Shown here: piece by piece, positions 1-12,110 of the stretch
Numbering within the stretch: position 1 is the stretch's first letter
Layout: the number at the start of each line of letters is the position of its first letter
NCBI GenBank assembly: GCA_963970005.1
Contig: CAXAMN010025694.1
Location: forward strand, 192,642 to 256,641
Direction of reading: 5' to 3'
From: Durusdinium trenchii
Taxonomy: Eukaryota; Sar; Dinophyceae; Suessiales; Symbiodiniaceae
Length of the DNA: 64,000 bases
Translations under genes and position numbers: made by a program
Notes under the pieces: model-generated
The model's input: the letters and a program-made list of their open reading frames with translations, nothing else
What the model was told of the DNA's origin: nothing
The model's database searches: none

Positions 1-1686
1 CAGGCAGAAGACCAGCGACGACGTTGCTAGCAACGGATTCGCCAGGACCCACGCCAGTACCTGTTCGAGCTCGTGCTGCACCAATGTCTATGGGCTTTGG
101 TCTGGAGGAGCCAGATGACCACTTGTACGGCAGGGGTCCACAGGATGTTCTTTCTTTTTTTGGGCCCAGATGTGCCACACCAGTGCCACAGCAGCGCCGC
201 ATGTCATTGCTTGTCTCGTGCTTGTGACCTTCTCGTGTCTCTCGTCACCACGGCCGCGTTACGGCGGTACGTTTTTGCTTGCCTGTTGATGTCCCAAATC
301 ACAGCCCCTCACCACCCCGGGCCAGGTTTCCACGAATCTGCTGGGCCAGGGCCTGTGGGTGGCCGTGTATGGCTGGCATTGCACGGGGCTTTTCTCTTCC
401 TGTCAGCTGGTCCAGAGCCATGGGCCCCGATGCTTGGCCCAACATCGGTTTTTTGCCGCGTGTCTGTCCCCCCTTTGGTGGGAGAGGTTCCTTTTGCAAC
501 CCGAGGTATGCCTTCATGCGCGTGGCTGACTTGGTGGTTCAACGCTCAGTCGTTCCACATCGCCCGAGCAACCATCGCCCTTTTGTCACATCGCTGCAAA
601 AACCGCGTCGTCGACGGACTCTGAGGTCAAGAGTGATGCCCAGACGCTTTTGCTCACGTTGCTCCCATCCTTGTCCACGGGCACATTTCTGTCCAGCCCC
701 ACTGCGGCGAAACCTGGGCGACTTGGGACGAGACGGGGTTCTCGGTCGTCCGGGCATGTTTGTTTTTTTTGCGTCGTATGTTCAGGTTCGGTGCTGGTGC
801 TGTCGGTCGATCGGGTCATAAACCCGAGAGAATTGGACTTTGCGCGCTGAAGTACCGCGCCAATCTCCGAGTGTTCCGCTCTCCTCTTGAGTGCGACACA
901 AGTGCGAAGTGCAGCAGAGCGACACAAGCGAAATCTGAGGCTCCAGGTGGTCTTCTTACTGCCAGATGGCCGGTGGCAAGTCTTGGAGGTCCCACGGTTC
1001 CAGGCCTCGAAGAAAGACTTCAACTGAGAAAAAATCGACACGAATGAGTCGTGCCCCAAAAATGACACGATTTGCCGCGATCTTCTTGGTGGAGAACTGC
1101 TATGGCAGCCGGAATCCTGCCTTCCTGTTTGCTAGAGTAGAGTCTTCCCTTCCACAAAGACCACTGACGCAGTGTTCTTTTTGCCGAAAGCAAGTTGTAC
1201 AATGCGGACCTACACATCATCACAAACCCATAGCCATACAGAATCACACACGTTCGCACAGGTGCAGGTCTCGGATAAGAAGCAGTTAGAACTTGTTGGC
1301 GTGGCTTTATCTGAGCAGTGCGCCTTGGCAGAACCTTCATTTGGCTTCGTTGCAAAGCCTTTTTAGCATTTTGAGAGCTTGCGTTTGCTTGCATGAGCTG
1401 AGGCATCGATGGGCCAGCAGTCGGTGAGTGGAACTCTGCATCGCCCATAAGTGGTAGTGAATAAGAGTTTCATGACATCCATTCCTTATCTTTGCCTGGC
1501 GTTAGAACCATAAGACCCGCGTCATGTTTGTCGAAACTGAAGTCGCGTGCTAAATCGTTGAATGAGCTGGCATCGAAATGGACAGACAAGTGTGCAGCGT
1601 TTCACCCCTGCATTCGAAGGAAGAAAAGAGGTTGTGTGTTACTGCGTGATGTCCGACACCACTAGCTCTGCACGGTAAAAAAAAAA
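1..1686. other. No recognised gene
   Basis: Several overlapping reading frames are open on both strands between about 20 and 1450, but none shows a recognisable domain, and the frames contradict one another in codon use. The minus frame near 586-1068 is the longest. I see no reliable exon, RNA gene or regulatory element here. Confidence 0.4.
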
Positions 1687-1720
1687 CACGCATATATATA
1701 TATATATATTTATTTATTTA
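1687..1720. repeat. A-run plus (TA)n microsatellite
   Basis: A run of A is followed by alternating TA and then TTTA repeats. It is simple-sequence DNA of the kind scattered through the whole window, with similar (TA)n blocks near 3340, 13230, 24460, 30940, 36140, 38000, 42880 and 46350. Confidence 0.8.
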
Positions 1721-1773
1721 GTATTTTTCCCCAAACAGTTTACTGTTAGGGGTTCTCAATTCTTTCTTAAGAT

Positions 1774-2150
1774 GTGTCCGCCCTTTGTGTCACTGCTGGT
1801 GTCCGCCCCTTTCCCGCTGGCCATGTAGCATTTCCATTCATTTGTCTCCCAGGTCTCTCACGGGTGGTGTCCGCCCTTTTCCACTGGCCATGTAGCATTT
1901 CTATTCATTTGTCTCCCAGGTCTGTCACTGGTGGTGTCCGCATTTTCCGCTGGCCATGTAGCAACAATGTAGCATTTCTATTCATTTGTCTCCCAGGTCT
2001 GTCACTGCTGGTGTCCGCCCTTTTCCGCCTTGTTTCCCTTCTGTCTCCCTTTGTCTCCGGTCTTGTCTCCCTTAAGGTTGATCACTGTGTCCGTCTTCTC
2101 TCCCTTCTGTTCCCTTTTGTTTCCCTTCTTGTCTCCCTTCTCGTTGATGT
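1774..2150. repeat. ~68-bp tandem repeat grading into CT-rich DNA
   Basis: About three and a half copies of a unit beginning GTGTCCGCCC and ending near CCCAGGTCTGTCACTG start at 1774 (partial), 1799, 1868, 1935 and 2011. The third copy carries a short internal duplication of GTAGCA. After 2030 the array decays into repeats of TTGTCTCCCTTC. The frame open through it is a by-product of the repeat and is not called as a gene. Confidence 0.8.
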
Positions 2151-3324
2151 CTCAAAAGGTGGACTTGGGAATGCTTCGTTGTTGTCCCACCTGTTTGGGG
2201 TCTACGGTGGTGTAATTGTTTTTTACTATACAATTCTATTCAATACAATTCATGTATATACATGTGCTGCTGCCATGCAGCAGGCATTCCCGTTTTTGGC
2301 ACCTTTGAGAGAAAGAGAAGCACGACAACACTCAAGGCATTGATGTTTCTTTGCCAAGGATGATCCATTGTGGTATGGGAAGACGTCAGCCTGAGCATGT
2401 TTCGCTTTGGTTGGACCTGAACGTCTTACTTTCGGGTCGCGTTGGAGGAGGGACGAACGCGAACTTCCGGGAACACGGCCGCCAAATGGGAGGCGTAAGG
2501 AGATTGAATACGCCACGGAGCTGGAAAAATCCAACGGTAATGCCGCCAGCCGAGAAGGAGTCACCGCCTCAGCCGTCCAGTTTGGTGGGTCATCGACTGG
2601 GGGCCCAGTTTTTGCGCCCGACTGGTGTGAAGGCGACTTATGTGCGATGGTCCCCGCAAGTGTCAAAGCAAATGTATCGATAGGTACTGTATGGTACTGT
2701 ACGATTGGAAGTGGCTCATGGCCTGAGGAAAGCTGCATAAATGGATGGAGTGATTACCCTACCTGAGGACTGGAAAAAGGCAAAGAGGCCTGCAATAGCC
2801 ACAGCAGCGCATGGACTTGGATTTTGGAGCAGGAGTTTTGTGACTTGACACTTGACACATTGCCTATCATTGCCGCAGTGTCCAGCTTCATGCGGCACGC
2901 ACAGACACTCCCCACATCCATCGTCGCAGGTATTGGAAAAATGCGTTGAAAGGAGCTGAGAAGATTCAGGCGCCTCCAGTGGCTCGAGTCCTGGGTGTCG
3001 GCATGAGGGCTTCACCTCCCCAGCCTGCCCAGACTTCTTTTTAGTAGGAGCACTTGAAACATGAGTCCGCGTGTTGTCATCGATGGTCATGCCCTTTCAA
3101 TTCTATCAGTTGCCACATGTTGGATTGGCTTTAGTTGGAGGATGCGGAGACCGAGTTTCGGCTTCACTCCAATCTGGCGCCTGAGTCCTAGACCGTTTTC
3201 GTTCACAGCCGGCCAGTAAGCAGCAGCGAGGCTAGCCTACATCAAGCAGAAGAAGATTGAGAAATCACTGGAACACTGCGAGCAGGCCTTTGACTCGGAA
3301 TTGACTCAGCACCGGGACCACACA

Positions 3325-3440
3325 CTAGTTTGACATATATATATAATATATTGCATATATTATATATGTGTGTGTTCGCTGTATGTGTATATATATACAT
3401 TCACACAAACACAAACACACACATATATATATATAGATAG
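3325..3440. repeat. TA/TG/CA microsatellite cluster
   Basis: Mixed (TA)n, (TG)n and (CA)n runs. They lie just upstream of the first coding-looking exon of the unknown gene at 3.5 kb. Confidence 0.8.
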
Positions 3441-3504
3441 ATCTAGAGAAAGCTATTTTATGTATGTTCACATCTGCACATAGATACCTGTAAGCTCCCA
3501 CGAC

Positions 3505-5425
3505 TCAGGCTCTGAAGGAACGCCTCAAAGTGGCGGTCTCCGCCGAGCTGCGGGGCAAGGCGCGGCACGTGCCGCTGAAACGGCGGGACTGGACCGGATG
3601 CGGTTCGTGGCAGGTGCACTACAGAAGGGCTGAAGCTTTTGAAGCTGCCGGTGAGGTGCTTTTTCTTGGTGCCACGATGGATGTTGCAGAGAACATATCA
3701 GTTTAAAACATGGGGGTAGCAAACTTTACTTGTCAGTAGAAGGGGGTAGCAAGCTTAACTTTTCAGCGACATGCTAAAGACAGGGCGACTGCAACAGGCA
3801 ACAGGACTTCTGCTGTCGACGTGGCTTGGTCTCAGCCATCGACAGGTCTCCAAAGCAATCGCAGCCTGCAAGCTGTCGTTGGAGGTGCGCGTGGTGTCCT
3901 TTTTCCTTGGCGTTTCAGCCCCCTTGGAAGTCCACCAGTGGCCACTCAGGTTCACCCTGAGAATGTGGATGTGCGCAAGAAGCTGCCAGCTGCTCAGGAA
4001 CCGTTCTTCTTCAGCACCCTTTTGTTTTCGGGCCCTGTCTCCTCCCCACTTTGGAGGAGAAAGCGGTAGGAAGACATGGACAGTGAAGGTTTTAAGCGTG
4101 CTTTTGGCCGTGGGTTTCCCTGAGAAACTCACTTGCGGCACACAACCCTCAGAAGCCTGGCCGAGGTCAAGCTTGAAGGCACAGGAGGCCAGGGAATTGG
4201 GTGGTGCCTGTTTGCCCTTTTGGTCGCATCAAACTAGCCGTGACTATGACCATACATACTCTCAGGCTGACCAAAGAAAACGCGAGAAGGCTTTATTTTC
4301 AGGCCTACGTGGACTCTGTTCCGGCCTCATTGGAGGAGATGCGTTCAGCAGAATCATTTTGGCATTCTAATTGTTTGGATCTGTAGACTTCATTGATTTG
4401 TTCCTTTCTTTTCAACCCACATCCGCCTTAGGTGGCAGCCACTCTGACCCAAATGCAGCTCCAGTGCCCCCACCTCCTCCGCCTCCTCCTGAAGCTGATT
4501 CCTCTGATGAGGAGACCAGGGTTCACACCCGTCTCCACACAAACAAACAAACAAACAAACAAACAAACAACCAACGAAACAAACAACCACACAAACAACC
4601 ACACAAACAACCACACAAACAACCACACAAACAACCACACAAACAAACAAACAAACAAACAAACAACCAACCAACCAACCAAACAAACAAACAAACAAGC
4701 AAACAAGTAGACAAGCAAACAAACAAACAGACCCTCTGATTCTGATAGACATATATAGTCACGAAATAACAGAAGGTGTCTAGAAGAATGCCCACTTGAC
4801 AAGGCACATGCATGCCTGGTCCCTAGGATTCTAAGGGTTTTTTTTGGCAGTGGTTCAAAGCCAAGCTGGTATTTTGCTTACTGTATATAGACATCTCGCT
4901 GCTCCGTGTCGGATGCTCACTGCTATTCTGCATTTTGACCCGAAACCTTACATTTTCCGTCATGCATGTTAAACAAGGATGAACTGGGACACGTTGGCTA
5001 CGCACTGACACAGAATCCCTGGCAAAGAGGAGCGAAGATATGGCGAGGAGGAGAACGCCCATGAGTGGTGCCGCTGATTTTGTCGCCCGACTGTGCTTTG
5101 TAGTGTAGGATTCGGACGGCGAACTGACGGCAGAGCAGCAGATGATGCTGGACCGGGGCCTGTGGATTTCTCAGCACGAGAGCATCTGCGATTTTTCTGG
5201 TCGGAGGTGAATCATCAAATCTGGTCACTAGTCTTCCAGATCCCATGGCAAGGGGACCGCTCCACATCCTCCATCCTGCTCATTTTGAGGACGGACAGAG
5301 AAGCTGCGGCGCGGCTCGTAGACAGACTTGGCCTAAGGATTCACTTGGACACCTCTGACTCCTCCAATTTTTCGTCTCAGTTCACCTCCGAAGAGTTGAG
5401 GCATTGGAATGGGAAGTTCCGGTGA
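3505..5425 (+). CDS. Unrecognised multi-exon gene (candidate)
   Basis: Four short stretches have coding-like composition but lie in different frames, as expected of exons. They are 3505-3610 (starts ALKERLKVAVSAEL), 4425-4515 (a run of eight prolines followed by EADSSDEETR), 5108-5201 (DSDGELTAEQQMMLDRGLW) and 5225-5425 (contains ILRTDREAAARLVDRLG and ends at a stop). The first ends near a CAG/GTG boundary. The acidic and proline-rich parts suggest a flexible protein, but no known domain is visible. The ACAA minisatellite at 4.54 kb would lie in an intron. Grouping these pieces into one gene is inference; they could belong to two genes. Confidence 0.3.
4541..4735. repeat. ACAA / 12-bp minisatellite
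   Basis: (ACAA)n is interrupted by about six copies of the 12-mer CCACACAAACAA and then by CCAA variants. It keeps all frames open on both strands, which produces Lys/Gln/Thr-rich and Val/Cys-rich artefact frames. None is called as a gene. Confidence 0.9.
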
Positions 5426-6758
5426 TCTGGTGAATCCATCCAACATGACGCTTGGATTTGAGTGAGGACGGGTTGAGTGATGAGCTGCTTTTGGATCCAT
5501 GTTGGTTTGACCTGGGTCGTTGCTGCCGAAGCCATTGGTTTGCTTTCGCCCATGTTTCTTTTCTTCTAGAGCATTTGTCTGTGCAATTGCAGAACCTTTG
5601 CGTTCACAGAGCTCAACAAGCGATCAATGATCAAGCGGAGATAACCTAATTTTTGGCAAGAACGTGCGTGGTAGCCAAACGTCCGACGTGCGGAACGTGC
5701 TTCGGTCGTGATGGCTGGGAACACCGAGAAGGGATGGCCGAGTAAGATCCAAGGACCATGGGTGCAGAGGCCCGCGGCCAGGGTAAGGAGAGGAACGGTC
5801 CACGGAAGACAACTGCTCAGACAAAGTTGAAATGATCATGACTTGTTTTTGAGGGTCTGAAGCCACCATCATTATGATCATGACATGACTGATTATTGTG
5901 AATATAATCATCCAGGTCCATGACTTGTGAGACTGACAGTGCAATGGATCCTGAGCTATCTTTTCTTTTGTTAATATTGTGCGATTCGTGGCGCATCCCG
6001 GCCAGCAGTCTACACAAGATTGAGATGCCGATGCCAGTTCCAAGTTTGATCCTATAGTATTTTGTATTTGTTTCCCTTAGAGCCCAGCTCGCTTCAATGA
6101 CTGTTGTGCCACTGTTGATGCGAGATGAATTCCAAACAACCATTCCTGTGAGGTCTTTTGGTCCCCTGAAATGCTGAAGGGCACCAACGTGAGACAGAGC
6201 ATGCCTGCGTGATGCATGATGCACATGTCATCATGTGTCATGGAGGGGCCTGTGGAATAACGGGTTGTGTTGCAGAAGAGCGACGACCCATGTTGCAGCG
6301 TGCTGACAGTCAGCTCGTGCCTGGAGGTGCTGCAAGAGCATTTCACGGTTGTTGTGTAAATCTGGTAGAGATTTGGAGTGGCATGCGAGTTTAGGCCCGG
6401 CCCATAAGGTGGCAGGGCTGACGTTTTCAGACAAGAAAAGAGAGGGTGGGCCTCTAAGACGAAGGACTCATTTTGTAGGCTTAGTAGGCTTCTTGATTTG
6501 TGCTCACCTCAACCCATGGCGTTGCTTCAACTGTTCCGTTGAAGCTTGAGTATTGTTTAGATTTGCTACATGTCACGTCGCCCGTCTCTGGATTCCTGCA
6601 GCGCGAAAAGGGCCTCAGACACATGTGGCAACATTTCTACGAAATTACTGTAATAGGCGCAGCGAGCCTAACACATAGCTTGACAGCGAGATTTTCTCTT
6701 CAGATCCACACATTTTTGCACCAAAAGTCGCACGTTTGATTGGACGCAATTTGAATGC
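5426..6758. other. Non-coding or unassigned stretch
   Basis: Unique-looking DNA with only short, incoherent frames. A pyrimidine-rich TTTTCTCTTCAG at about 6692-6703, just before the kinase start, could be a cis- or trans-splice acceptor for the NEK gene. Nothing else is recognised. Confidence 0.35.
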
Positions 6759-7706
6759 ATGAAGTCCTACAAGAGGATCCAGGTGGTGGGCAAGGGCAGC
6801 TTTGGCTGCTGCTGGCTTGTGCAGAGTGACTCTGGAGAACGCTGCATTCTGAAGCAGATAGATGTGTCCAAGATGCCTGAGAAGCAGCGTTTGGAAGCTG
6901 CCAACGAAGTCAAGGTGCTGAGCAGGTTGCGACATCCTTACATCATCAACTACAGAGAGTCCTATGTTGATTCAGGTCTTCTTTGCATCATCATGGACTT
7001 TGCTGAGAGGGGTGATTTGTACCGGATGATTGGACGGAAACGGCAGGCAAAGTCTCTGTTTGCAGAAGCTTTGGTGCTGAGGTGGTTCACCCAGATTGCA
7101 CTGGCCTTGAAGCACATCCATGATCGACACATCCTTCATCGGGATCTGAAAACTCAGAACATTTTCTTGGCAGGGCCAGGTGATGGAATGGTGAAGGTCG
7201 GGGACTTTGGCATTGCTCGGGTCTTGCGGCACACCCAAGACTGCGCCCGGACAGCTATTGGGACTCCATACTATTTGTCGCCGGAAATCTGCCAGGAGCG
7301 GCCTTACAGCTATAAATCTGATGTGTGGTCCTTGGGTTGTGTGCTCTATGAACTTGCAACCCTTCGTCATGCTTTCGATGCAGAGTCAATGCAAGGCCTT
7401 GTTCTGAAGATTTTGCGTGGTGTTCCGCCGCAAGTACCTGCGAGCTTCTCCGCGGAGCTGCGAAGTCTCATTGCGGAGATGCTCACCAAGGACCCCAATT
7501 GCAGGCCCTCTGTGAATGAGTTGCTGCATCGGCCTACGGTGAAAGCAATGATCAGACAACTACTTTGGGAGATTGAGAAGGATCAAAGGGATCAGAGGCC
7601 AACTGATCAAGGACAGTCAGTTGAGTCATGTCAGTCAGTGTCCACCAATGAACGGAAGTGCTTGTGTCACCTTTGGAATTGGCCTTGGCTACCTAATGAG
7701 GAGTAG
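6759..7706 (+). CDS. NIMA-related (NEK-type) Ser/Thr protein kinase, catalytic exon
   Basis: Phosphorylates serine/threonine residues of protein substrates; NEK kinases act mostly in cell cycle and ciliary/flagellar control. From the ATG at 6759 the frame gives a complete kinase domain: glycine loop GKGSFG (residues 11-16), ATP lysine in ILKQID (K32), helix-C glutamate E50, HRDLKTQN (127-134), DFG (149-151) and GTPYYLSPE in the activation segment, followed by SDVWSLGCVLYEL. The GTPYYLSPE box and the Nek-type LKQID loop place it in the NEK family rather than another kinase group. The domain ends near residue 270. The last ~30 residues, up to the stop at 7704-7706, lose coding character and probably read into an intron, so the protein should continue downstream. 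Confidence 0.85.
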   Translation: MKSYKRIQVVGKGSFGCCWLVQSDSGERCILKQIDVSKMPEKQRLEAANEVKVLSRLRHPYIINYRESYVDSGLLCIIMDFAERGDLYRMIGRKRQAKSLFAEALVLRWFTQIALALKHIHDRHILHRDLKTQNIFLAGPGDGMVKVGDFGIARVLRHTQDCARTAIGTPYYLSPEICQERPYSYKSDVWSLGCVLYELATLRHAFDAESMQGLVLKILRGVPPQVPASFSAELRSLIAEMLTKDPNCRPSVNELLHRPTVKAMIRQLLWEIEKDQRDQRPTDQGQSVESCQSVSTNERKCLCHLWNWPWLPNEE

Positions 7707-8225
7707 GAAGTTTGTTTTGATGACGCAACCGTGGCCGCCGTCACCGCGGTCCGCCCGCCTTGTGAGGATATGGCGCCGGCAGATGTGTAAGTCCGCCTGC
7801 CAAGGCCTATCAGAAAAAGAGACTTCAGATTTCAAGGAGCACTTTCTTCAAGTGGTTTTGAGATGTTTTGAGAAACCGACTTCATGATCCATTCTTGCAA
7901 GATCGATTCTTTCACGCAGTGTAGAAGGACTTGGAGGTGGAGTTGACGTGTCCACCTTTTTCCAAGACCTTTGGTGTGTGGATCCCTCAAAGCCACCTCA
8001 GAGGGAATTTTTGTGAGCGCCTTTGGGTGAGATGACGGCGCCAGAAATCCACAACTCTTCACTTCGTTTCGCATTTTAGACAGACTCGGACATAGCTAGC
8101 TTGCTCTTGTAGCAAATTGGACGTTCTGCTGTTGTAGTCACTTTGAAGGCAACGGTTCCACGCAACAGCACACCACCGAAAAGCTCGAGGCAGGGTTCTG
8201 AGCTTGAATGCGTCCAATGTCCTCT

Positions 8226-10411
8226 TCAGAGCCACTCAGGACAGTTACAGCAGATGGTCAGGAAGCAAGACGCCTCAAAAGACAGCCGCAAGCTGCGAAG
8301 AGCAAGTTTGTAAGCAGCTTGGCGAGATTTGTGTGCCTGTCAAGGCTAGAAAGGAACGGATAGTCGCTTCGAACATTCCTGCTTTGACCCTTCAAAGACA
8401 GGGGCTGCGGGGTCTTTCTTTCTGCTGCATGCACAAGTTTGGCGCTTGATCAAGCATGTTGCAGCCTGGTGCAGCCTCCTTCTTGCTCAGGACCTCGATC
8501 TGCATCGCGTGCAAGTCATGCAGAGAGTGCTTCCGACGGCTCACGCTCGCCCCGGGCCAAGCGCGCAGGGCTCAGACGCTCGATGTCCATTTGTATCCAC
8601 TACTGTGTCCATTTGTGTCCATATGCGGGAACAATAGGTTTGTGTGGTAACAATAGGTTTGTTTGGCCGAACCCATTGGTTTACGCGGTAACACTAGGAA
8701 ATGTCATGAAATAAAAGCAATATCATTAAATAACATAGACATTTCTACAATGATTTCATGACATTTCTACCATGATCCATCCCCCGACCCGCAATTCCGA
8801 TGCCCTTTAAGGAAGCAGCGCCGTTGGCCCACCACACCATCTCGCTGCAAGCCCCGGGTGTGCGGTTGCATCTTGCCTTCAGTTGGCGCAGTCCCATGTA
8901 TATTTCTGCACCAGACGTGGAGCATTCGGGTGGGCACCGCGGTCTACGGGCCGTCGCTTGGGGCCGTCTGCTGAGGACTTATCACGTGAGCCTCCAGGCC
9001 TTGGAAGAACCGTTTTTTCTAAGTCTTCATTGACCAATAGGTCCAATAGGTCCAACATAGACCAATAACGGTCCAGTAGGGTCCAACATGCAGGGTTTTG
9101 CATTGACCAATAGGTCCTGCCTGGGTTTTCACTTGCTTGAGGTGGGCGCAGTCCTAACACTCAGCCTCGGACTCCTGAGAATCAGCCTGAGAACCTTGAT
9201 GGCCCTTCATTTCCTTCAGTTTCCACTTCAAATTGCATCATTTGCTTTGGTTTAAGTGGTGCATTGGGTGGTTTTGACATTTGCTTCGAGTGAGTTTACA
9301 GTAGCTCCTATAAGGAGCTGCACTGCTCGCCCAAAAGGGGATCAACGCAAGGCACTGCTCTTCGCAAGGGGTTCTTCATTAAGTTTCATCTGGAATGTGT
9401 GCAAACAGCCTGGTTTCCGCTTCAGCGGGAATTCGTGCTTGCTTTGTTGTTTTTTTGTTCCGCTTCAGCAGCACGCAGTGGTTTTTTGATTTGAAACCAG
9501 GAGCTGATTCGAACTTTGGAAGAGGGGCGTGGAGCTGATTCAAACCATGCACACCTATGTCGAAATTGGCAGAATGAGGTTGGGATGCAAGCTGTCGATG
9601 ATCACGAAGGCTCGAGCTGATCACAAAGGCCGTGCAGCATCAAGGGCCGGGTGAGAATAGCCGAGGAAGAATCGGAGCCCACTGATGAAGGCGATGGACT
9701 GAAAGTTGCATTTCAATGTGTTGCCAAGCAACCAGACACAGAAAGAGAGAGAGAGAGAGAGAGGAGAGGAGAGTAGAGAGTATATTAGAGTAGGGAGTAG
9801 AGAGTGAGGGGTTGACACCCAGGCTCCCGCCCCTGCTTCTTGCATCCTGGTGGGGAAGAAATCAAGCTGCTCGTGGCCCAGCATTGCCGAAGATGGGAAA
9901 ACCACCGAACACGTCGTCGCTGAGGCCGGTCACTGAGACCGACTCCTTGCCCTACCGAATAGAGGTGCAGAACCACAGCACCCACCAATCGAGAAGAAAG
10001 ACGAGTGTTTTGGCCGGTGCGATGTTTTTGGGGTCCCGTGAGTTGGGCTTCAGATGCTTCAGGCGCTCAGGCTGTATTTGGAGAAGGAGCTCGGAATCAT
10101 GGAGTTTCTGCTTGCCTACAAGCATCTTGCAGAAAGCCAGCAAGCTCAGCAGCTTCCCAGAACCATCGTGCTCGTGCCGCTCGTGCCATGTTTTGCCATG
10201 CAGCTTGTGTTCCAAATTGAGGTGCAAAAAGTGATGCTGTGGCTGCGAAGGTGCCTGCGAAGTGATGGGGTTTGCAAAGGTGTCTCCCACCGTGGGGGCT
10301 GTAACCTTGTGGAAGGAGCTCAAAGCCATCGATGTTCATTCCTTCCTCTCCAGCAAGGCCCTGCTGAGGTTCATCAAGGAGATGATGCCAATCATGAGTG
10401 GGGACATATAG
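8226..10411 (+). CDS. Probable downstream exons of the NEK kinase gene
   Basis: Several coding-like pieces follow the kinase exon on the same strand. They are: about 8226-8309 (SHSGQLQQMVRKQDASKDSR, after a TTCAG acceptor-like site); about 8485-8590 (Ser/Arg-rich, RSASRASHAESASDGSRSP); about 9870-10020 (KMGKPPNTSSLRPVTETDS); about 10051-10155 (LRLYLEKELGIMEFLLAYKHL); and about 10250-10411 (GAVTLWKELKAIDVHSFLSS and on to a TAG). The LYLEKELG..EFLLAYKHL piece resembles the short C-terminal helix often seen after NEK kinase domains, which is why I join these to 6759-7706. Exact splice sites were not fixed, and the linkage is inference. Confidence 0.4.
9036..9120. repeat. GGTCCAATA-type short tandem repeat
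   Basis: Irregular repeats of GACCAATAGGTCC and GGTCCAACAT. They form a low-order tandem in what would be an intron of the NEK gene. Confidence 0.6.
9742..9810. repeat. (GA)n microsatellite
   Basis: GAGAGA run grading into GAGTAGAGAGT repeats. Confidence 0.8.
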
Positions 10412-10782
10412 CATTCGCATATGCAAACATGCACATCGTCGAAAGGCTATCAGCTTTCTGTGGAAATCTCAGTCGGCTGCTGCAAGAACCGAATGCCTCC
10501 TAGTGGTTCAACGCCGCCAAACGTGCACAAGGGGCCAAACGAGGGATCCATAGCGATCCACAGCCTAAGGCCTTTGGTGACGCAGCTCATTGTTTGCGAG
10601 GACTCGTTTTACTGAGGCATGGTTGGCCGGATTCATTTGCGGGGAGCCATGGCCAGCGCGGGAATTCTTGCAATGCACGCATTGAGGAAGTCAATTCAGG
10701 ATGCATGAGTCTCCCACAGAGCAACCAAAGCGCACTGAAAGGGTCCAAGTTTTCCAGGCTTCATCGATGTGTTCCTGGAAGC

Positions 10783-10885
10783 TACTAGTAACAAGGGCAT
10801 TGCTACTAGTAACAAGGTGCCTTACTACTATAGTATAGTAGCTAGAAGCTACTAGGAACAAGGGCATTGCTACTAGTAACAAGGT
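10783..10885. repeat. ACTAGTAACAAGGGCAT dispersed repeat, tandem copy
   Basis: Three to four copies of GCTACTAGTAACAAGGGCAT are separated by palindromic CTACTATAGTATAGTAG. The same core recurs at 19564-19692, 33785-33873 and 48379-48455, so it is a dispersed family. CTACTAGTA-type palindromes suggest a foldback structure. Confidence 0.75.
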
Positions 10886-11396
10886 TCCTGGAATTCAATT
10901 GAAGGATCAGCAGAGATTCGCCGCTGGAGCGCAGATTGGGAGCTCGTCGGGGCGATCTTCGCATTTGGCCAAGCCTTGAAGGGAGCTTTCTGGCTGGCTG
11001 GGTTTGCCACATGCCTGCTTCTCATGCGACAGTCATGTGGATCTCCACTGAAGGAGGTGCGGAAAGAAAAGGATGCTGCGGACAGCTGCATGGAACATCA
11101 TGGAACAATGATTTGTTTTTGTGTGTGTGAGTGCGCGTTTTGCTTGGCTGATTCATTCTATCCCCTGTCGTCATGCGGGACAATCCTTACAACATCGCAT
11201 CAAGTTTCTACCCTGAGAATCGGATCTGCAAAATCGTGATGAGGGAGTCAAAACATGAAGAAATTACTGTATGTCTCAAATCTTGCCAGCTTGACCTCAG
11301 CCACCAGAGCGTTCCCCCCCCACACATGCATACAACTGCAGAATGGCGCATGTAGCTACCACCCATCGAGTATTCCAGTATTCCTGAGCACTGGCC

Positions 11397-12110
11397 ATGG
11401 AGGCCGCTTTCTTGGAAAAGTTTTCACCCCTTCTGGATGAGCTAAGGGAGGGCAGCTTCGTAGCGTTGATCACCATGACCGGCTCATGCTGCCCCGTGAC
11501 CACCGCTCATTACATGGCCTTCGAATGTTCTCGCCAACTGTTGATGGGCGACGGCCTCACACGCCCCACGAGGGAGCAGTTTGCTGAGGTGCTCGGGTTA
11601 CTCTCCTTGAATGGTGATCGGCACGTGGGTGAAAAGCTGCACGCAAAGGGAATGCCGTCCATCCCTTATGTGGACAGAGCTCAGCTGGTGGATATGGCCA
11701 CTGCAGATGTGCCATGGATGAGTTTCAATCCCACTCGTGAGCACATTGCAGCTGACTGGATGCAGCCAAGATGGCCCACGTTGAGATTCATCCGGTATGC
11801 CCTGAATGGGGCGGATGACGTCTTCAAATATCAGAAGTGGCGCTCCTCAGCCCCAGACCAGCGCTTTGTGACCATGGGAAGGCCGGGATTCACGGAGAAG
11901 GTGATCTTGGGTGCCAAAAGGCATGGCGTCGATTTGGACCAAGGGTACTTCATCGTTGGCCCTGAGCTACCGGACATTTCTTCCACTGCGGTACGCCGGG
12001 CCCTCCAAGAGGGAGACGGACAGGCTTTGGAAGGCCTACTGCACCCGAGTGTTGCCGCATGGCTGTTGAAGTCTGGTATTTATGGTGGCACAGGCCACAG
12101 AAAGATGTGA
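11397..12110 (+). CDS. Nicotinamide mononucleotide adenylyltransferase-like protein
   Basis: Expected to transfer the AMP of ATP to NMN (or nicotinate mononucleotide) to give NAD(+) or its deamido form, the last adenylyl step of NAD synthesis and salvage. The 237-residue intronless frame starts at a good ATG (GGCCATGG context). It carries the nucleotidyltransferase entry motif GSCCPVTTAH (residues 29-38), which parallels the eukaryotic NMNAT motif GSFNPxTxxH, and the C-terminal ISSTxxR signature as ISSTAVRRAL, followed by HPSVAAWLLKSGIY. Length is normal for the family (about 230-280). The CC in place of FN in the first motif is unusual. Absence of introns, next to heavily split genes, would fit a retroposed copy. 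Substrate choice (NMN versus another nucleotide) cannot be read from the sequence. Confidence 0.75.
   Translation: MEAAFLEKFSPLLDELREGSFVALITMTGSCCPVTTAHYMAFECSRQLLMGDGLTRPTREQFAEVLGLLSLNGDRHVGEKLHAKGMPSIPYVDRAQLVDMATADVPWMSFNPTREHIAADWMQPRWPTLRFIRYALNGADDVFKYQKWRSSAPDQRFVTMGRPGFTEKVILGAKRHGVDLDQGYFIVGPELPDISSTAVRRALQEGDGQALEGLLHPSVAAWLLKSGIYGGTGHRKM

Noticed and set aside
1774..2343. 189-codon plus frame
   Set aside because: Starts at GTG and translates the 68-bp tandem repeat.
4390..4813. Val/Cys-rich minus-strand frames that look like membrane proteins
   Set aside because: They are translations of the ACAA minisatellite; the hydrophobic repeat is a by-product of the repeat unit.
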